From: Macrosoma leucophasiata
Lineage: Eukaryota > Arthropoda > Insecta > Lepidoptera > Hedylidae
Direction of reading: 5' to 3'
NCBI GenBank assembly: GCA_036365455.1
Contig: JAWQUS010000027.1
Coordinates: 13,008,501-13,072,500, forward strand
Length of the DNA: 64,000 nucleotides
Numbering within the stretch: position 1 is the stretch's first letter; each line of letters begins with the position of its first letter. Position numbers and translations under genes: made by a program. Under the pieces are notes generated by a model. That model saw only the letters and a program-made list of their open reading frames with translations. It was not told where the DNA came from and made no database searches. Positions 35,001 to 45,956 of the stretch are shown piece by piece.

Positions 35001-37692
35001 AAATAAAACAAGTACTCCGCATATTCTACCACCAACAAGGAAGTCCTCATCGACACCTCGACGTACATCTCATGTTCGAGTACTAGATTTTACCACACCA
35101 AGAAGAATTCTCCATGAAACTATAAATGAGCAAGTGCCAAATGAAAACAACACTCATGAAAATGCATCAATTAATGAAACGAGCGTAGAACAGTCGACTG
35201 CACCGGAATTTGGAAATGTGAGTACGCAGTTGACTAAAACACCTAAGCCAAATCCTACTGATCTTAAGGATACTTGTTCGACGAAAGAAAATAAAATATC
35301 TTCAAAAAGAAAAAATTGGGATGATGATTTACGTGCTCTTATATTTGCATCAAATCCCCCAGAAATTAAAACAACGACACCCAGATCTTCTAAACCAAAA
35401 AAGAAAACCAAATTATCAAAAGATGGCGATACTGATAATGTTAAAACGTCGACCAAAAAAGTAACTGAGAAGAAAAAAATTGCAAAACCTCGTAATACTT
35501 CGAAAAAGAAACTAGCCTCTGGAGTTGAAATTATTGAAGAGCCTAAGCCGGCTACAGAACCTGTGAACGTATCCGTTGAGCCAGCAATTAATATCATCAG
35601 TGGATGTGAGAAATCCACACTTATTTCGGATGAAGATAATCAACAGAATAATGTAAAAAATAATGAAGATATCAAAAACGATAAATCTGATCAACAAGCT
35701 GATACACCTGAAACTGATAGATTATCGTTGCAAAATGCCATTGGGGCCAAACTTAATATATCTGATTTATTAGAAACGCCGTATAAACAAGCTTTATATG
35801 AGATTCAAATGGAAACACCTAAATTTTTAGGACCAGATATACCTGATGTGCCTGTATCTGATATAAAAATCATGGATATACCTACGCCTCGTTTTTTAGA
35901 TACTCCCAAATTATCTCAAGCCACACCTTCTTCGTATTCATCGCGGCCCACGGATTATTCAAGTGGTGGATCTTATTATAAACCCGATGATTTAGATTAT
36001 ATACCTTCAATTGATATTTCGGACTCTGATACAACTAAGCACACATCAAATGTATCAAAAAATGCAGAAAACGAGGCCAAGAATAAAGAAGAGAAAAATA
36101 AGATTAATAGTCGCCCTGTTAGGAAATGTACGAAAAATGTATCGTATTACAACAGTTCTAATGTTAAAACCAAAGATGAAGTTAGTAATGAAGTAGATTC
36201 CACAACTAGCAGTACAAGTGTGCAAAATAATCGAACAAACAAAGATGATAAGATAACTAGTTCCAGGAGTGTGAAAGAAAGTAAAACAAAAACGAAAAAT
36301 AAATCTGAACCAAAGAAAAAAAGTCACCTAACGAAAAAGTACATATCGCCTATGAAAAGAGAAACCCAGAAATCATTTATGAAAATAAAACCTAGGCGAG
36401 TAACGCCCGTTAAGGAACGTTCAAGTGTTAAAAGCAAAACGAGAACTTCGGACTCGACATCAAGTACGTCATCTAGGTGGCATACCAAAAAGAAGAATTT
36501 AAGCAATCAGGTTACCCCAGCAGTATTGCCAGCACAAAACAAATCGCGCAGAAAGTCGTCAACTCCTAGAAAATTGCACTGTACAAAATCATTTCATTCT
36601 GAAAGTTCAGGTCATGAATCTCCAGAAATAACGAATAACAATAAACAAACTATAATATGTGATACCAAAGTATATTGTTCCCATGATTCTGACACTGAAC
36701 AATTACCACTTCGATGGTCTGATGACGGTTCTCAGGACGCTAAAGTTAAAGATAATACGACCTGTACATCGGTTGATGATGACATAACTCAAATAAAAGA
36801 ATACATTGACATCACAACCACACTTTCCCATAAAGTTTTTAATACTGACGAAGAAAGCAAATTTCACGTTCATTTGATAAAACGTGGATTTGATGTGGAG
36901 ACAGCAAAAATTATTGAACGAGACTTATTAGACTCGCCAAAGCGATGTAGTGTTTCCGTGGAGAATAAAGAAGCGTTTAATGCAAATAAAGATAGGGATA
37001 GTTTTGCTGTAGAAAAAAGTATCGAATCTGACTGTAGTATTGCACCAAACTTACAAATAGTTGAAGATGAAAATGAAAACGATGAATTTGAATTATCAAT
37101 ACACGAATGTAATGAAGATAGCGAAAACTATTTGACATTTGACCATGATCCCGAATTCGCGGTAAAAGATAAGGCAACCTTAAAAGATAAATTTTCAATG
37201 GAAGTTTGTATAGATGACGACGTATCTATTAGATTACGAGCTACATCCTTTAGTGATTTATTTGGTGAAGAACCAAAAATTGTAGATCCAAGCAAATCCG
37301 AAGATTTGGTTGTATCATGTAAAGAAACATCAGTTCAAGTAACAACTGTAGTGGCTACCACTGAGAGTCTATGTACTCCATTGAAAGATCCTAGAAGTCA
37401 ATGTTATGAGATATTTGATTCCACATTGACAAGTTTGGATACACCACTTAAAGCAAACAGTCCAAAAGAAAAAGAGTATGAGAATCTCACTGAAATAGTA
37501 CTTGAAGTAGAGAGCATAGAAGTAAGAGGTAAACCTGAAAACAAGAAGAGAAAGAGAGGACAAAGTGGAATCTCTGAAGATGTAAATAATGGTAGTAAGA
37601 AGGCAAAGTCGGATACACAAATGTTGTTGAACTCAGCAAAAATACAAAATATGGATATCGAGACTGTATTGAGTAAATTGCATGGGCCGTAA
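26100..37692 (+). CDS. NPAT: NPAT / Mxc, histone locus body organiser, 9 exons
   Basis: Coding exons: 26100-26148, 26240-26389, 26468-26603, 26686-26960, 30650-30864, 31506-31689, 32590-32653, 33819-34237, 34685-37692. All introns are GT-AG and phases chain to exactly 4,500 nt (1,499 aa; human NPAT is about 1,430). Residues 9-45 form a LisH motif (DLAKLVLGYLAEEQLMTAYD) close to the vertebrate and fly N-terminus. Then come a 5 x 8-residue repeat (about 150-190), a very long polar, lysine- and serine-rich disordered region full of S/T-P sites, an RVLDFTTPR motif (629-637) like one in NPAT, a basic KKRKRG cluster near 1450, and the C-terminal MDIETVLSKLHG, matching the conserved NPAT end. NPAT/Mxc nucleates the histone locus body and activates replication-dependent histone genes after cyclin E/Cdk2 phosphorylation; the role here is by homology. 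Exon 3 is the least certain. Confidence 0.92.
26800..26919 (+). repeat. Coding minisatellite, 5 x 24 bp, in NPAT exon 4
   Basis: Five head-to-tail 24-bp units containing CCAAACAGAAGTCACTTCTA encode five copies of an eight-residue unit close to QTEVTSRN. Units differ by only a few bases, so the array is young and probably varies in copy number without shifting the frame. Confidence 0.92.
27306..27440. repeat. MITE with GGCC(A/G)AATACTC ends, copy 2
   Basis: GCCAAATACTCAAACGTCAC and its reverse complement bound about 135 bp in NPAT intron 4. Relative of 25011-25150. Confidence 0.75.
27647..27798. repeat. MITE with AGCCTRGGTTGCA ends, copy 1
   Basis: AGCCTAGGTTGCACCACAAT on the left faces TGCAACCCAGGCT on the right. 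Inner arms also pair (AAGTTAAAGTTATT with AATAACTTTAACTT). A second member is at 38499-38650. Confidence 0.8.
28690..30050 (-). pseudogene. Decayed RTE-like LINE in NPAT intron 4
   Basis: On the minus strand, fragments follow the same order as the LINE at 2225-4120: an upstream piece around 29900-30000, GVRQGDVISPKLF with the following segment at 29376-29597, and C-terminal pieces down to a (GATGAT)n end at about 28690. The catalytic FADD box reads FAHH and the frame is broken many times, so it is dead. A 7-bp ATCTTT-type duplication may flank it, but I am not sure. Confidence 0.75.
30955..31083 (+). repeat. SINE-like family B, 3' half
   Basis: AGGCCTCAGGAGTGGTAACG through ATGTGAACTGCATGCTTG, ending CCATTAAATAAAAAAA. 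NPAT intron 5. Confidence 0.75.
31776..32288. repeat. MITE with CAGGGTGTCCCAG ends, carrying a SINE
   Basis: The left end CAGGGTGTCCCAGAAATCAA and the right end TTGATTTCTGGGACATCCTG are inverted repeats of about 45 bp that continue through CGATATACCGAAAACGGGTG. A tRNA-derived SINE lies inside (32034-32172). Partial copy at 18979-19190. In NPAT intron 6. Confidence 0.8.
32034..32172 (-). repeat. tRNA-derived SINE (family C) inside a MITE
   Basis: The minus strand gives a 7-bp acceptor-like pair GACTTCG...CGAAGTC, a D-arm-like GCTTAGTGGTAAAGC and an intact B box GGTTCGATTCC. The anticodon stem has a mismatch and the loop would give GGT, unusual for a eukaryotic tRNA, so I call it a SINE head and not a tRNA gene. 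Confidence 0.75.
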
Positions 37693-37727
37693 ATATTATT
37701 ACTGGTTTATTGTCAGACATTCGTATT

Positions 37728-37733
37728 AATAAA
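37728..37733 (+). terminator. Candidate NPAT poly(A) signal AATAAA
   Basis: AATAAA lies 36 bases after the NPAT stop codon, the first such hexamer downstream. A very short 3' UTR would result; alternatives further on are possible. Confidence 0.5.
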
Positions 37734-38004
37734 CTGATTCAAAGTGTGCATTTAGTTTTTTGATTATAGTTTCACAAACCGTTCTGATCTCAATCTTGGA
37801 ATAAGTTTATTAATACTGAATCCAGATTCGCTTAAGCTTTGTGTCACAGGATGGATAAAATCGATTATATTACTAAACTATTACACGCTACAGCTAATAA
37901 TAGTAATAATAGGTAACAGATTCATCATTCATTCGTCTACTTAGGTTTTTTTTTATCTCATCATAAAATAGAATCTATAGAAAATAAATATTTTTTCATA
38001 TTTT

Positions 38005-38177
38005 TTCTGGAAATTTCCTTGTACCTCGAAGTTTGGTAATGTGCCCGGACATGTCAACAGGCTCGCCACCTGTTACATGGGCCAAAAACGTAACCGGCGA
38101 ATCGTGGGTGTTTGCATGTATGCTTGAATGCATGAATGCATGCATTTACATTAAGCGTAAAGTTACGTTATTTTCTA
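38005..38177 (+). repeat. tRNA-derived SINE (family A), 3' part
   Basis: Matches the body of 22546-22860 from the CCTCGAAGTTTGGTAATGTG block to the end; head missing. Confidence 0.7.
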
Positions 38178-38498
38178 AACTTTTCGCATTTTTCACAAAA
38201 GAAGTTATTTAATAATTTAACAATAAATTGATTAAATTTTAATCATTTTTCGAAGTGAATACTATTGTACAATTGTATGTAAAGAACATTTTTAATTTGA
38301 TTCGATATGGTACTGTTCTTGACACTGTCATTTTAATGTTGGTCAAATTAGTCATACACGTATGTTGTAAATTATTTTTTTTGGTGTCATTTAGTTGTCG
38401 CACTAAATATATCACAAGCTAAGGTAGAACAATGGTAAAAAATATATTAAAATTGTTAGTTTTGAATATTTTTACAAATAAAATAAAGTCAGCCACTT

Positions 38499-38650
38499 AG
38501 CCTGGGTTGCAACACGATATTGGCTAAAGTTAAAGCTAGTGTAACATTTCACATCCTTCTCTAACATAAAGAAAACTGTTAAATTTAGATAAGGATGTGA
38601 AATGTTACACTAACTTTAACTTTAACAAACATTGTGGTACAACCCAGGCT
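38499..38650. repeat. MITE with AGCCTRGGTTGCA ends, copy 2
   Basis: AGCCTGGGTTGCAACACGAT faces GTACAACCCAGGCT; the arms are nearly perfect (AAGGATGTGAAATGTTACAC mirrors the left arm). Less decayed than copy 1. Confidence 0.82.
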
Positions 38651-39657
38651 TAGTGTATATGGCTGGATGACTTAATTTATTTTCGAATCTAATCTCTTTA
38701 TTTGAAGATTCATATTTTTAGTATTTAGTTTAGATATAATAATATGATAAACTGTGTTTTGTTGGTAATTGGAACAGATATAACAGTCTGAACTCTACGA
38801 TATTACGATGTTGATATTACGTACAGTGAATGCAATTGTAAATTACAATATTAAGACGACAGTAATGCGTCATCAATGACGTCATGCTGGTCGTCGCGCG
38901 CTTACAGAAATTCGTATTTGGAACGCGTTTGACCACACTAAAATCGATTTCAGTAATATTCGGACCGAGGCCATAGTACCGTACCATAAATATAAGTATC
39001 ATGCACCCTGATTTCGCTGAACGCTATAAACTGTATTTGTTTCGCTTTTTTTATAAAATGTGTAATGTAGTGTTAGGCTGGCTACAGGCTAATGCATTCG
39101 TCTTTTTTTCTTCTTGACGTACGTATTCCGAGAAGTGTCTCGAAAAAAATACGATACAAATTATATTCTGTCAGAACATGTCAGTTTCTGTAACTTTCCC
39201 CTTTAAGAAACCGTTGAAAACTGGATATGTAAAAAGGCTGTTACTTTTTTTTTTGGAGAAATTGTTATGGAAATGAGAATATTTCTATTTCTGATCATTT
39301 CTCGACCTCCATGTGTATATTTACGGTCGAGAAATGTGTGATTTATACTAATTGCCTACAGTAGGCTGTGTTAAGTTTGTAATTAAAACAAGTAGTTAAG
39401 TTAGACATTATGTTGAGCATAAGAACAATTCTGTACATAGTATGGTTAAGTAATAAAAGTTTCGTTTTTCATTACTAAAAATTAGGTATGTATGTATGGT
39501 TTACATTTTGTGTGATTTTTTTTTATCCATGTTGGTATATACTGTGCGGTTAAAAAAATAACACTTATCTAAAATGGAACTAGTCTCAATATTTGATTTT
39601 ATCTCAATAGTACTCCATATAAGCTTGTGATGTTAAACATACAGTTACGCAACAAGA
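38651..39657. other. AT-rich stretch, nothing assignable
   Basis: Apart from a small hairpin at about 39298-39340 (TTTCTCGACC facing GGTCGAGAAA) I see no feature. Confidence 0.45.
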
Positions 39658-40105
39658 TATATTGCACATCGACCTAAGATGAGAGACTTCGGATGATTTC
39701 GCCTCTGTAGAGCGTTTTCTCTTTCCCACACAACCTATGTGATATTTGTCGACCATTTTGATCAAGTTTTGACCAATACCGGACTATTCCGCATCAGAAT
39801 CAGAAACTCATTTATTCATTAAGGGTGACAGGCACCTCATTATGACACGTCAAAAACGAACAAAATAAAAAGTGTATAACTATTGATATACATGTCAAAC
39901 AAGCTAAAAAATATATAGATAGTCAAGAATATCATTAAGATAAAACTGAAATAAGTATATCAGTAGAATGTCTCATTTCCCCTTTATCAAACTGATAACA
40001 AAGAGTAAAGAGTATTAGTGCTTACGTTGGCAGTGTGCAGCAGAGATATTGCTCTACGAACTCGAAATTAGCCGATTGTCTCTTTCTTAATCTCGATGTG
40101 CCATA
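39658..40105. repeat. MITE with TATTGCACATCGA ends, interrupted copy
   Basis: ATATTGCACATCGACC on the left and CTCGATGTGCCATAT on the right, with long inner arms around GTAGAGCG. The centre matches 42765-42988 (CGACCATTTTGATCAAGTTT) but is split by the LINE tail at 39786-40013. Confidence 0.75.
39786..40013 (-). repeat. LINE 3' tail inserted in a MITE
   Basis: Reverse complement of 1487-1723, starting with GAATCAGAAACTC. It interrupts the MITE at 39658-40105, so it is the younger of the two. Confidence 0.75.
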
Positions 40106-40209
40106 TTTCTTGACGTGTACTGTAACTAGGATTGCCTCATGATGTTTTAACACTATTTCGAATTCTTACCGTTTCCCGGTAAGGTGGTATATTGCTATTA
40201 TTTTTATAC

Positions 40210-40400
40210 AGATGCAAAATACGAAGTATCAGGAATGGTAACATTACTACATTGATATCTTGAGTCGTTCTTTTTACTAACATCGGTTATACTTACTAGT
40301 GTAACCACGAGGATGTCCCATTCCTCGTCCATTGTCGATAAACAAATTCATACATTCTTTTAACATCAATGTTAACTGTATACTTATCTGCTACTTCCAA
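40210..40400 (+). repeat. Diverged copy of SINE-like family B
   Basis: Traces of the family are visible (GTATCAGGAATGGTAACATT; ACATCAATGTTAACTGTATA) with unrelated bases between. Confidence 0.4.
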
Positions 40401-41450
40401 AAATATTAACGTGCTATCCGCACGAAAATATTATGTGACTTGTTGTTCTTTTACTTTATTTTTTTTTTATTTTTCTATTCAATTTGATTTGAAATGATTG
40501 AGACTAATTCAATCGTAGCATCCCGATGTTCATATTACTTTTTAATCTTTTTCTACTATTGTACTCAACTAACCGTATAGTATTTTATGTTTGAAATTAT
40601 TTAGTTTTTTTTTAAGGTATAAAGTACATTTATTTAATGAGTAAGACATAATCATGTCATTTGCATAGTTCGTTATGTTAAGTTTTTCTTTAATTATGAC
40701 AGGATATGTAAATCCATCTTTTTGGTTCATATTGTAGTCTTGAATAAAAATATGTTCATAGACCTGTATCATTTGTTTGTCTCACTTACCAAGGTAATTT
40801 TTGAACATGAAAAGTTTTCATTGCAAACTTGCTTGGTTGTAGCTAGGGGGAGGAGTTTGGGGATGGTAACGTTATCTACAGTATTCTGTCTTCATACGAA
40901 CCGGCGGCGCTCGGGTTATACATACGCGTCTAGGAGTTCGGTACACACTTGTACTATACTCGGACTTATATTCGATTCGTGATTTGACATTAGCTACTGT
41001 CACTTCGTAAAATAATGATAAAAAAAAATATCGCGATTTTATGTTTGTGTAATTATAATATTGGTGTGGTAAGTCTTAAGAATTATTGATCGATTTTATT
41101 AAAAAAAATAAATATATTATTCACAATAATTATTTATTACTTAGTAACCATTGCAATATTTTATTAAAGTTAATGTTTTGTTTCAATTATTTTAAAAACA
41201 AAACTTTTAATAAAAGAGCCTAGATAGCTAGTTTTCTTTAACTTAAAGTGTATTTATTTGTTTCGGTTTGCCATCAAAATGACTCCTCAGCCAAGTACCT
41301 ACATCACTTAAAGACGTAAACACATTGTCCCCAACGAAAAAAAAAACGTTTACGAAAATCTTTGACGGTTACCGAAAAAGTAATGATCCGCAACGCCTAC
41401 AAGTACGTGAAAACGAAACTACTGCGCTAAAATAGTAGTAGTTTAGATAA
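40401..41450. other. AT-rich stretch, nothing assignable
   Basis: Short open frames at 40569-40982 show no domain or splice support. Confidence 0.45.
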
Positions 41451-41627
41451 TCCCTACTATAATATTATAAATGCGAAAGTAACTCTGTCTGTCTGTCTGT
41501 TATCTTTTTACATCCAAACGACTGAACCGATTTTAATGACATTTGGTACAGAGATAGAGTTGACTTTGAGAAAGAACATAGACTTTTTAAACGACATCCA
41601 CGCGGCCAAACCGCTGGTAACAGCTAG
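41451..41627 (+). mobile_element. Short non-autonomous Helitron
   Basis: Starts TC (TCCCTACTATAATATT) after an A and ends CTAG before a T, with a GCGGCCAAACCGC hairpin about 10 nt before the end. These are the defining Helitron termini; the body resembles lepidopteran Lep1-like elements. Confidence 0.8.
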
Positions 41628-42526
41628 TCCTACTACTATTATAAAGGCGAAAGTTTGTATGTATGGATTTATGGATGTTTGTTACTCTTTCACGTAAAAA
41701 CTACTGAATGGATTTGAATGAAACTTTACCACAATATAGCTTATACATCAGAATAACACATAGGCTATAGCTTATACATCAGAATAACACATAGGCTACA
41801 ATTTTTGAGGTTTTTAATGTGAGGTCGTAGAAAAAACACATTTTTTGCGCTTACATTGCAAACGCTGACTGAATCCTACAAGATAGATCAAAACAATTTA
41901 CTACAGTATTGTACAACTTAAAAAGGTCTACAAAAAAGTCCGTGATGGTATATGTTTATCTCTTAGGAATAACCCACAATAACCATTTTTTATCCTTTAC
42001 TTTGTACGAGAAATAATGGCTTATTTACGAAGCGATTTTAAGCAATACAGTATTAATCCTTATCCAATTAAGTATCTTAAATACATTGTGCATTTAATAA
42101 AGATCAATATGGCTTTTTACAGCATGTAAATTAAATAAATATTTTCGAAGATATCACAGATTTAAAATGCAGAGTCATAGCAATTTCGGCGATAAATACC
42201 GTTTCGGTGATAAATACCGGCAGCGGCGCCAGGCGAACGGGGCGTGGGGGGAGCGGGGTAGGTGCGGTGGGGAAGAAGTGGCTCATCGCTGAGTGCGCGA
42301 CCCGAACGCGGGCAGACGCGTGAGGGCAGACCATAGACTGGGCAGACGTCGTTGACGGTTGTGTCCGTTTTGCGAATTTTCAAGGCACTAGCGATTTCTT
42401 TTTGGTTAGGAGTTACACGTACAAATTAGGGCTCTGCAGTGCTTAGTTACCGTATTTCTTACTTATTACTAGACTAGACGGGACGAACCTGAAGTCCACG
42501 CGAACGAAGTCGCGGGCAAAAGCTAG
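41628..42526 (+). mobile_element. Second non-autonomous Helitron, head to tail
   Basis: Begins TCCTACTACTATTATAAAGG directly at the end of the previous element and ends in a CGCG-loop-CGCG hairpin followed by GGCAAAAGCTAG. It carries a GC-rich insert at about 42220-42360, unlike the AT-rich remainder. A 38-bp stretch is also tandemly repeated at about 41740-41795. Confidence 0.78.
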
Positions 42527-42764
42527 TACTATATAAATGAATTGAATCGATTCGGAAATATTTCATTTTCGTATCGATAAATTTCGCAACGTCACTATTT
42601 TGCAGTTGTCATTACGTTGCAACACTGAAAATGTCAAATCAGGAATCGAATTAAAATTCGGAGTATAGCTCGGTACACAACAGTCGCACGATTGCGCCGT
42701 AGTGACGAACGGTTGATGTGATACTTGGACACAAATGTAAATGTGTTACAGTGCTCAACAATAC

Positions 42765-42988
42765 ATATTGCACATCAAGCTTAGGAAGGAGACTTCGGCT
42801 TATTTCGGATCTGTAGAGAGTTATATCTTTTGCACCGTAGTACCTATTTGAAGTTTGTCGACCATTTTGATCAAGTTTTGACCAAAACCAGACTGTCTGT
42901 GCTTACGTAGGCAGTGTGCAGCAGAGATAACGCTCTACGAAGTCGATGCGAGCCGATCGTCTCTTTCGCAGGCTCGATGTGCAATACT
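42765..42988. repeat. MITE with TATTGCACATCGA ends, intact copy
   Basis: ATATTGCACATCAAGC on the left is mirrored by GGCTCGATGTGCAATA; the central block matches 39658-40105 without interruption. Confidence 0.75.
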
Positions 42989-42994
42989 TACGTA

Positions 42995-44417
42995 CGAGGC
43001 CTTTTAAGTTTTGTCGTTAGTGAAAAAAATTAACTACTGGAACATAATATACATTTTATTGTTTTTCAAAGTATGCTCAAACCAGTTATTAAAGCATTTA
43101 TTCCACTCCGAAGTAGGGGGAGTCAAAATCTTCATCTGACTGGAACCGTTGACCGTTTTTAATTTTAGGAAAAGTATAAAAATCGTTAGGGCTTAAGTCA
43201 GGACTATAAGGAGGGTAGTCCAAAATTTCTACGTTTTCCTGCTTCAAATACTCAATCGTTCATCCAGCGGTGAGCGAGCTTGCATTGTCATGTTGGGTTG
43301 TTTTTACGAACCTCGGAAATGACTTCAGGGAGAAAGGCTGTGGAATAGGTACCAGTCTGCATTAACTGTCCTACGATCCTCTAGCCCAATCGTCGCAACG
43401 TGATCTGTTTTCGCCACGAACGTAGCCACCATTTTCTTTTAAGTGCTTCGTGAACGCAGTACTTTTGTCGGTTTCGGCTCATCTTGGAAGACCCAGACGG
43501 TCGATTGCTGTTTCGAATCGGGATCATAGGCATAGATCCAAGATTCATCACCACTATTGATAGTCGTAGGCATACGTGATTTGATTCTCCTCGGCTAAAT
43601 CGTTGTAGAGTTTTCCTACACCATCTGACGCGAGCCGCCTTGTGGTCGTCTGAGAGCATATTCGGGATCCAATGGGAGACCAGTTTTCTCACACCAAGTG
43701 CTTCATGTAAAATCTTTTGGATTGTTGTCCCTGAAATGCCTTTTTTTTTTTTTTTTTTTTATATAATGGAAGTGGTAAACAAGCATGCAGTTCACATTGA
43801 TGTTAAGTGATGACTGCAGCCTATAGACACCCACACAAAGACCAAGGTCAAAATGCAGATGCGTTACCACTCCTGAGGCCTAAGGTCTTATGCCTCTGTG
43901 CCGGAAATTACAGGGCCGTACATTACCACCTGACCGGAACACGATAGTGTTGAACACTACCATTTAGCGGCAAGTATATTAGGTAATGCGGTGGTGCCTA
44001 CGCCCGCGAGCTCCGTCACTGGAGCTCTACCACCAGTAAAAAGCCTTAAGATTCTTCAACGAGATTTGTCACCAAGGCACAATTTCCACGCTGAAATTCT
44101 AAATACCAGCGTTCGACGGTCCTCTGACATGGGGCTTTATCACTAAACACAGAAATCAACTCCTCGAAACATTGAAGTCGCGTTAGTCCTCTTCGAAAGT
44201 TGTAGAAAATTATTGCACGAAAATTTTCCTTGGAGAAATTCATTTTTATAGGCGACTTCACAACTTTGAAATGACGCTGAGACTAAACAATTGAACGAAT
44301 CGTAGATATTTCAATTGTTTTCAGCTTCCAAATTCAGACAGATTCAAACGCTATATGGTTCTAAATTCAAAATTTGCAATAAATAGGTAAACGACAAAAC
44401 TTATAGGGCATGCCTCG
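42995..44417 (-). pseudogene. Decayed mariner with a SINE inserted
   Basis: Terminal repeats contain AAGTTTTGTCGTT and CGAGGC, and TA flanks both ends. On the minus strand 44046-44261 encodes the N-terminal helix-turn-helix (FRAIIFYNFRRGLTRLQCFE), and 43381-43692 starts with RKLVSHWIPNML of the mid region. The YSPD catalytic segment is recognisable near 43190-43230 in another frame. A family B SINE (43740-44037) splits the gene, and the frame is broken several times. A different mariner lineage from the intact one at 6066-7344. Confidence 0.8.
43740..44037 (-). repeat. SINE-like family B, full-length copy
   Basis: The cleanest copy: on the sense strand it starts TGGTGGTAGAGCTCCAGTGA and ends CCATTATAT followed by more than 20 A. 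It interrupts the decayed mariner transposase, so it is younger. Confidence 0.85.
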
Positions 44418-44935
44418 TACAGTTGAGTACTGTAAAACACTGAAGGCACCAGTGCGAGTTTACGTGCGCTCGGCATTTCTGAGTCACAATAATGTAGATA
44501 ACATTACCATGGTTTAGGGGTCCAAACCCCACCTCCTCTTCTCGAAATGACCAAGAACAGGTCGCTAGTTCGAGCACATCAAACCGATCATCAGAAAAGT
44601 GAGTAGTGAACCTTACAGTGCAGTTCAGTTGCAGTTCACGGTGACCACACTGTCTGAAGGTAATTGATTTCCTGAGTCAGCCAGATTTTCTCGGATAACA
44701 GATATGTCAGCTTTTTCTCTGGATATATTTCGGTCATCCTTTCAACTATTACGAAAAACTATAACTGATAGCCGAGCTCCCACGGCAATAGAGAAACATC
44801 ACCCGAGCAAGTAGCTCCTTTAGCTAAACTCCGTCCTTAAAAGACATGTTGTAACGGCCATCATCTCGAGTTGTAATAGCTTTGTTTGGCATCAAATTCA
44901 CCCGGAATGTGATCGAGCACTCCTTGACATCAAGA
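44418..44935. other. Non-coding stretch, nothing assignable
   Basis: No repeat partner or coding frame with a recognisable domain. Confidence 0.4.
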
Positions 44936-45220
44936 AGTTTTTTTATGTAATGGAAGTGGCAAACAAGCATGCAGTTCACATTGATGTTAAATGATGACTG
45001 CAGCCTATAGACACTCACACAAAGACCAAGGTCAAAATGCCGATCCGTTACCACTCCTGAGGCCTTAGATGTTATGCTTCTGTGCCGGAAATTACAGGGC
45101 CGTACATTACCACCTGACCAGAATACGATAGTGCTGAACACTACTATTAAGCGGCAGACAGAGGTATTGGGGTGGTGTCTACGTCCGCGAGCTCCGTCAT
45201 GGAGCAAGGAGCCCCTACCA
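44936..45220 (-). repeat. SINE-like family B, interrupted at its head
   Basis: Runs from the T-rich end to GAGCTCCGTCATGGAGC and CTACCAC; the foldback element at 45229-45806 begins immediately after. Confidence 0.8.
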
Positions 45221-45228
45221 CGTCAGAC

Positions 45229-45475
45229 GGGTCTTGGGGCGTTTCGGTCCGCTCGTGTTTCGTCTCGCGGACCGAAACGCCTATAAGCATTTTATTCATG
45301 GGGATATTTGGCCCACAAATGGAAAGTGAACCGAATCGCCCAAGAGTTCTTCTTAAATGGGTAGATTCGGTCCAATTATATTGTCATGTACAGTCGAATA
45401 CAAAAAAAAAAACTTTCGTGCACCAATTATTTGAGTTTTTTTAAGTGATTGATAATATACTACATATGATTAATG

Positions 45476-45528
<53 letters not shown>

Positions 45529-45806
45529 TTAATTTGATTTATGTGATTTATTTGTTTAAGTTTATTTCTGTGTAGGTAAATATTAATTTCATCATATTAC
45601 ATTGAATTTTATTTATTTCTCAATTTTTTGTAACCAACTGTACTTAAATCCTTCAAATCAGGTATTCATATCGGGACGAATCGCCCTATAATAATAAAAA
45701 TATGGTGCAATTTGTCCCGCGGACCGAATCGACCCATTCAGAAGGCATTGTTAGGCATTTCGGTCCGCGGGACGAAACACGAGCGGACCGAAACGCCCTA
45801 AGACCC
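45229..45806. mobile_element. hAT-like foldback MITE with 8-bp target duplication
   Basis: Arms of about 53 bp start GGGTCTTRGGGCGTTTCGG at both ends. CGTCAGAC (45221-45228) and CATCAGAC (45807-45814) look like an 8-bp target duplication with one change. Each arm is itself palindromic (GGCGTTTCGGTCCGC facing GCGGACCGAAACGCC). Inside are further GGACCGAATCG words and a TC/TG microsatellite. No transposase. Confidence 0.8.
45479..45521. repeat. (TC)n(TG)n microsatellite
   Basis: About ten TC units followed directly by about eleven TG units. Confidence 0.95.
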
Positions 45807-45956
45807 CATCAGACACTGTATATTGAAATGCATACTTAACTAGAAAAGTTCATATAAAATCACTGTTGACAAGCAATGACCACCTCCAGTTTATTTTTAA
45901 ACCGACTGAGGTAACCCTAGTCTTCGTGTTTATACGTACCTACTACGTATTTAGAT

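Noticed and set aside
35154..35618. 154-codon minus-strand frame
   Set aside because: Shadow of the NPAT last exon; low-complexity complement of lysine-rich coding DNA.
44824..45207. 127-codon minus-strand frame
   Set aside because: Runs through a family B SINE; not a gene.
45479..45521. CRISPR-like or functional repeat array
   Set aside because: Plain dinucleotide microsatellite. No CRISPR array is present anywhere in the window.
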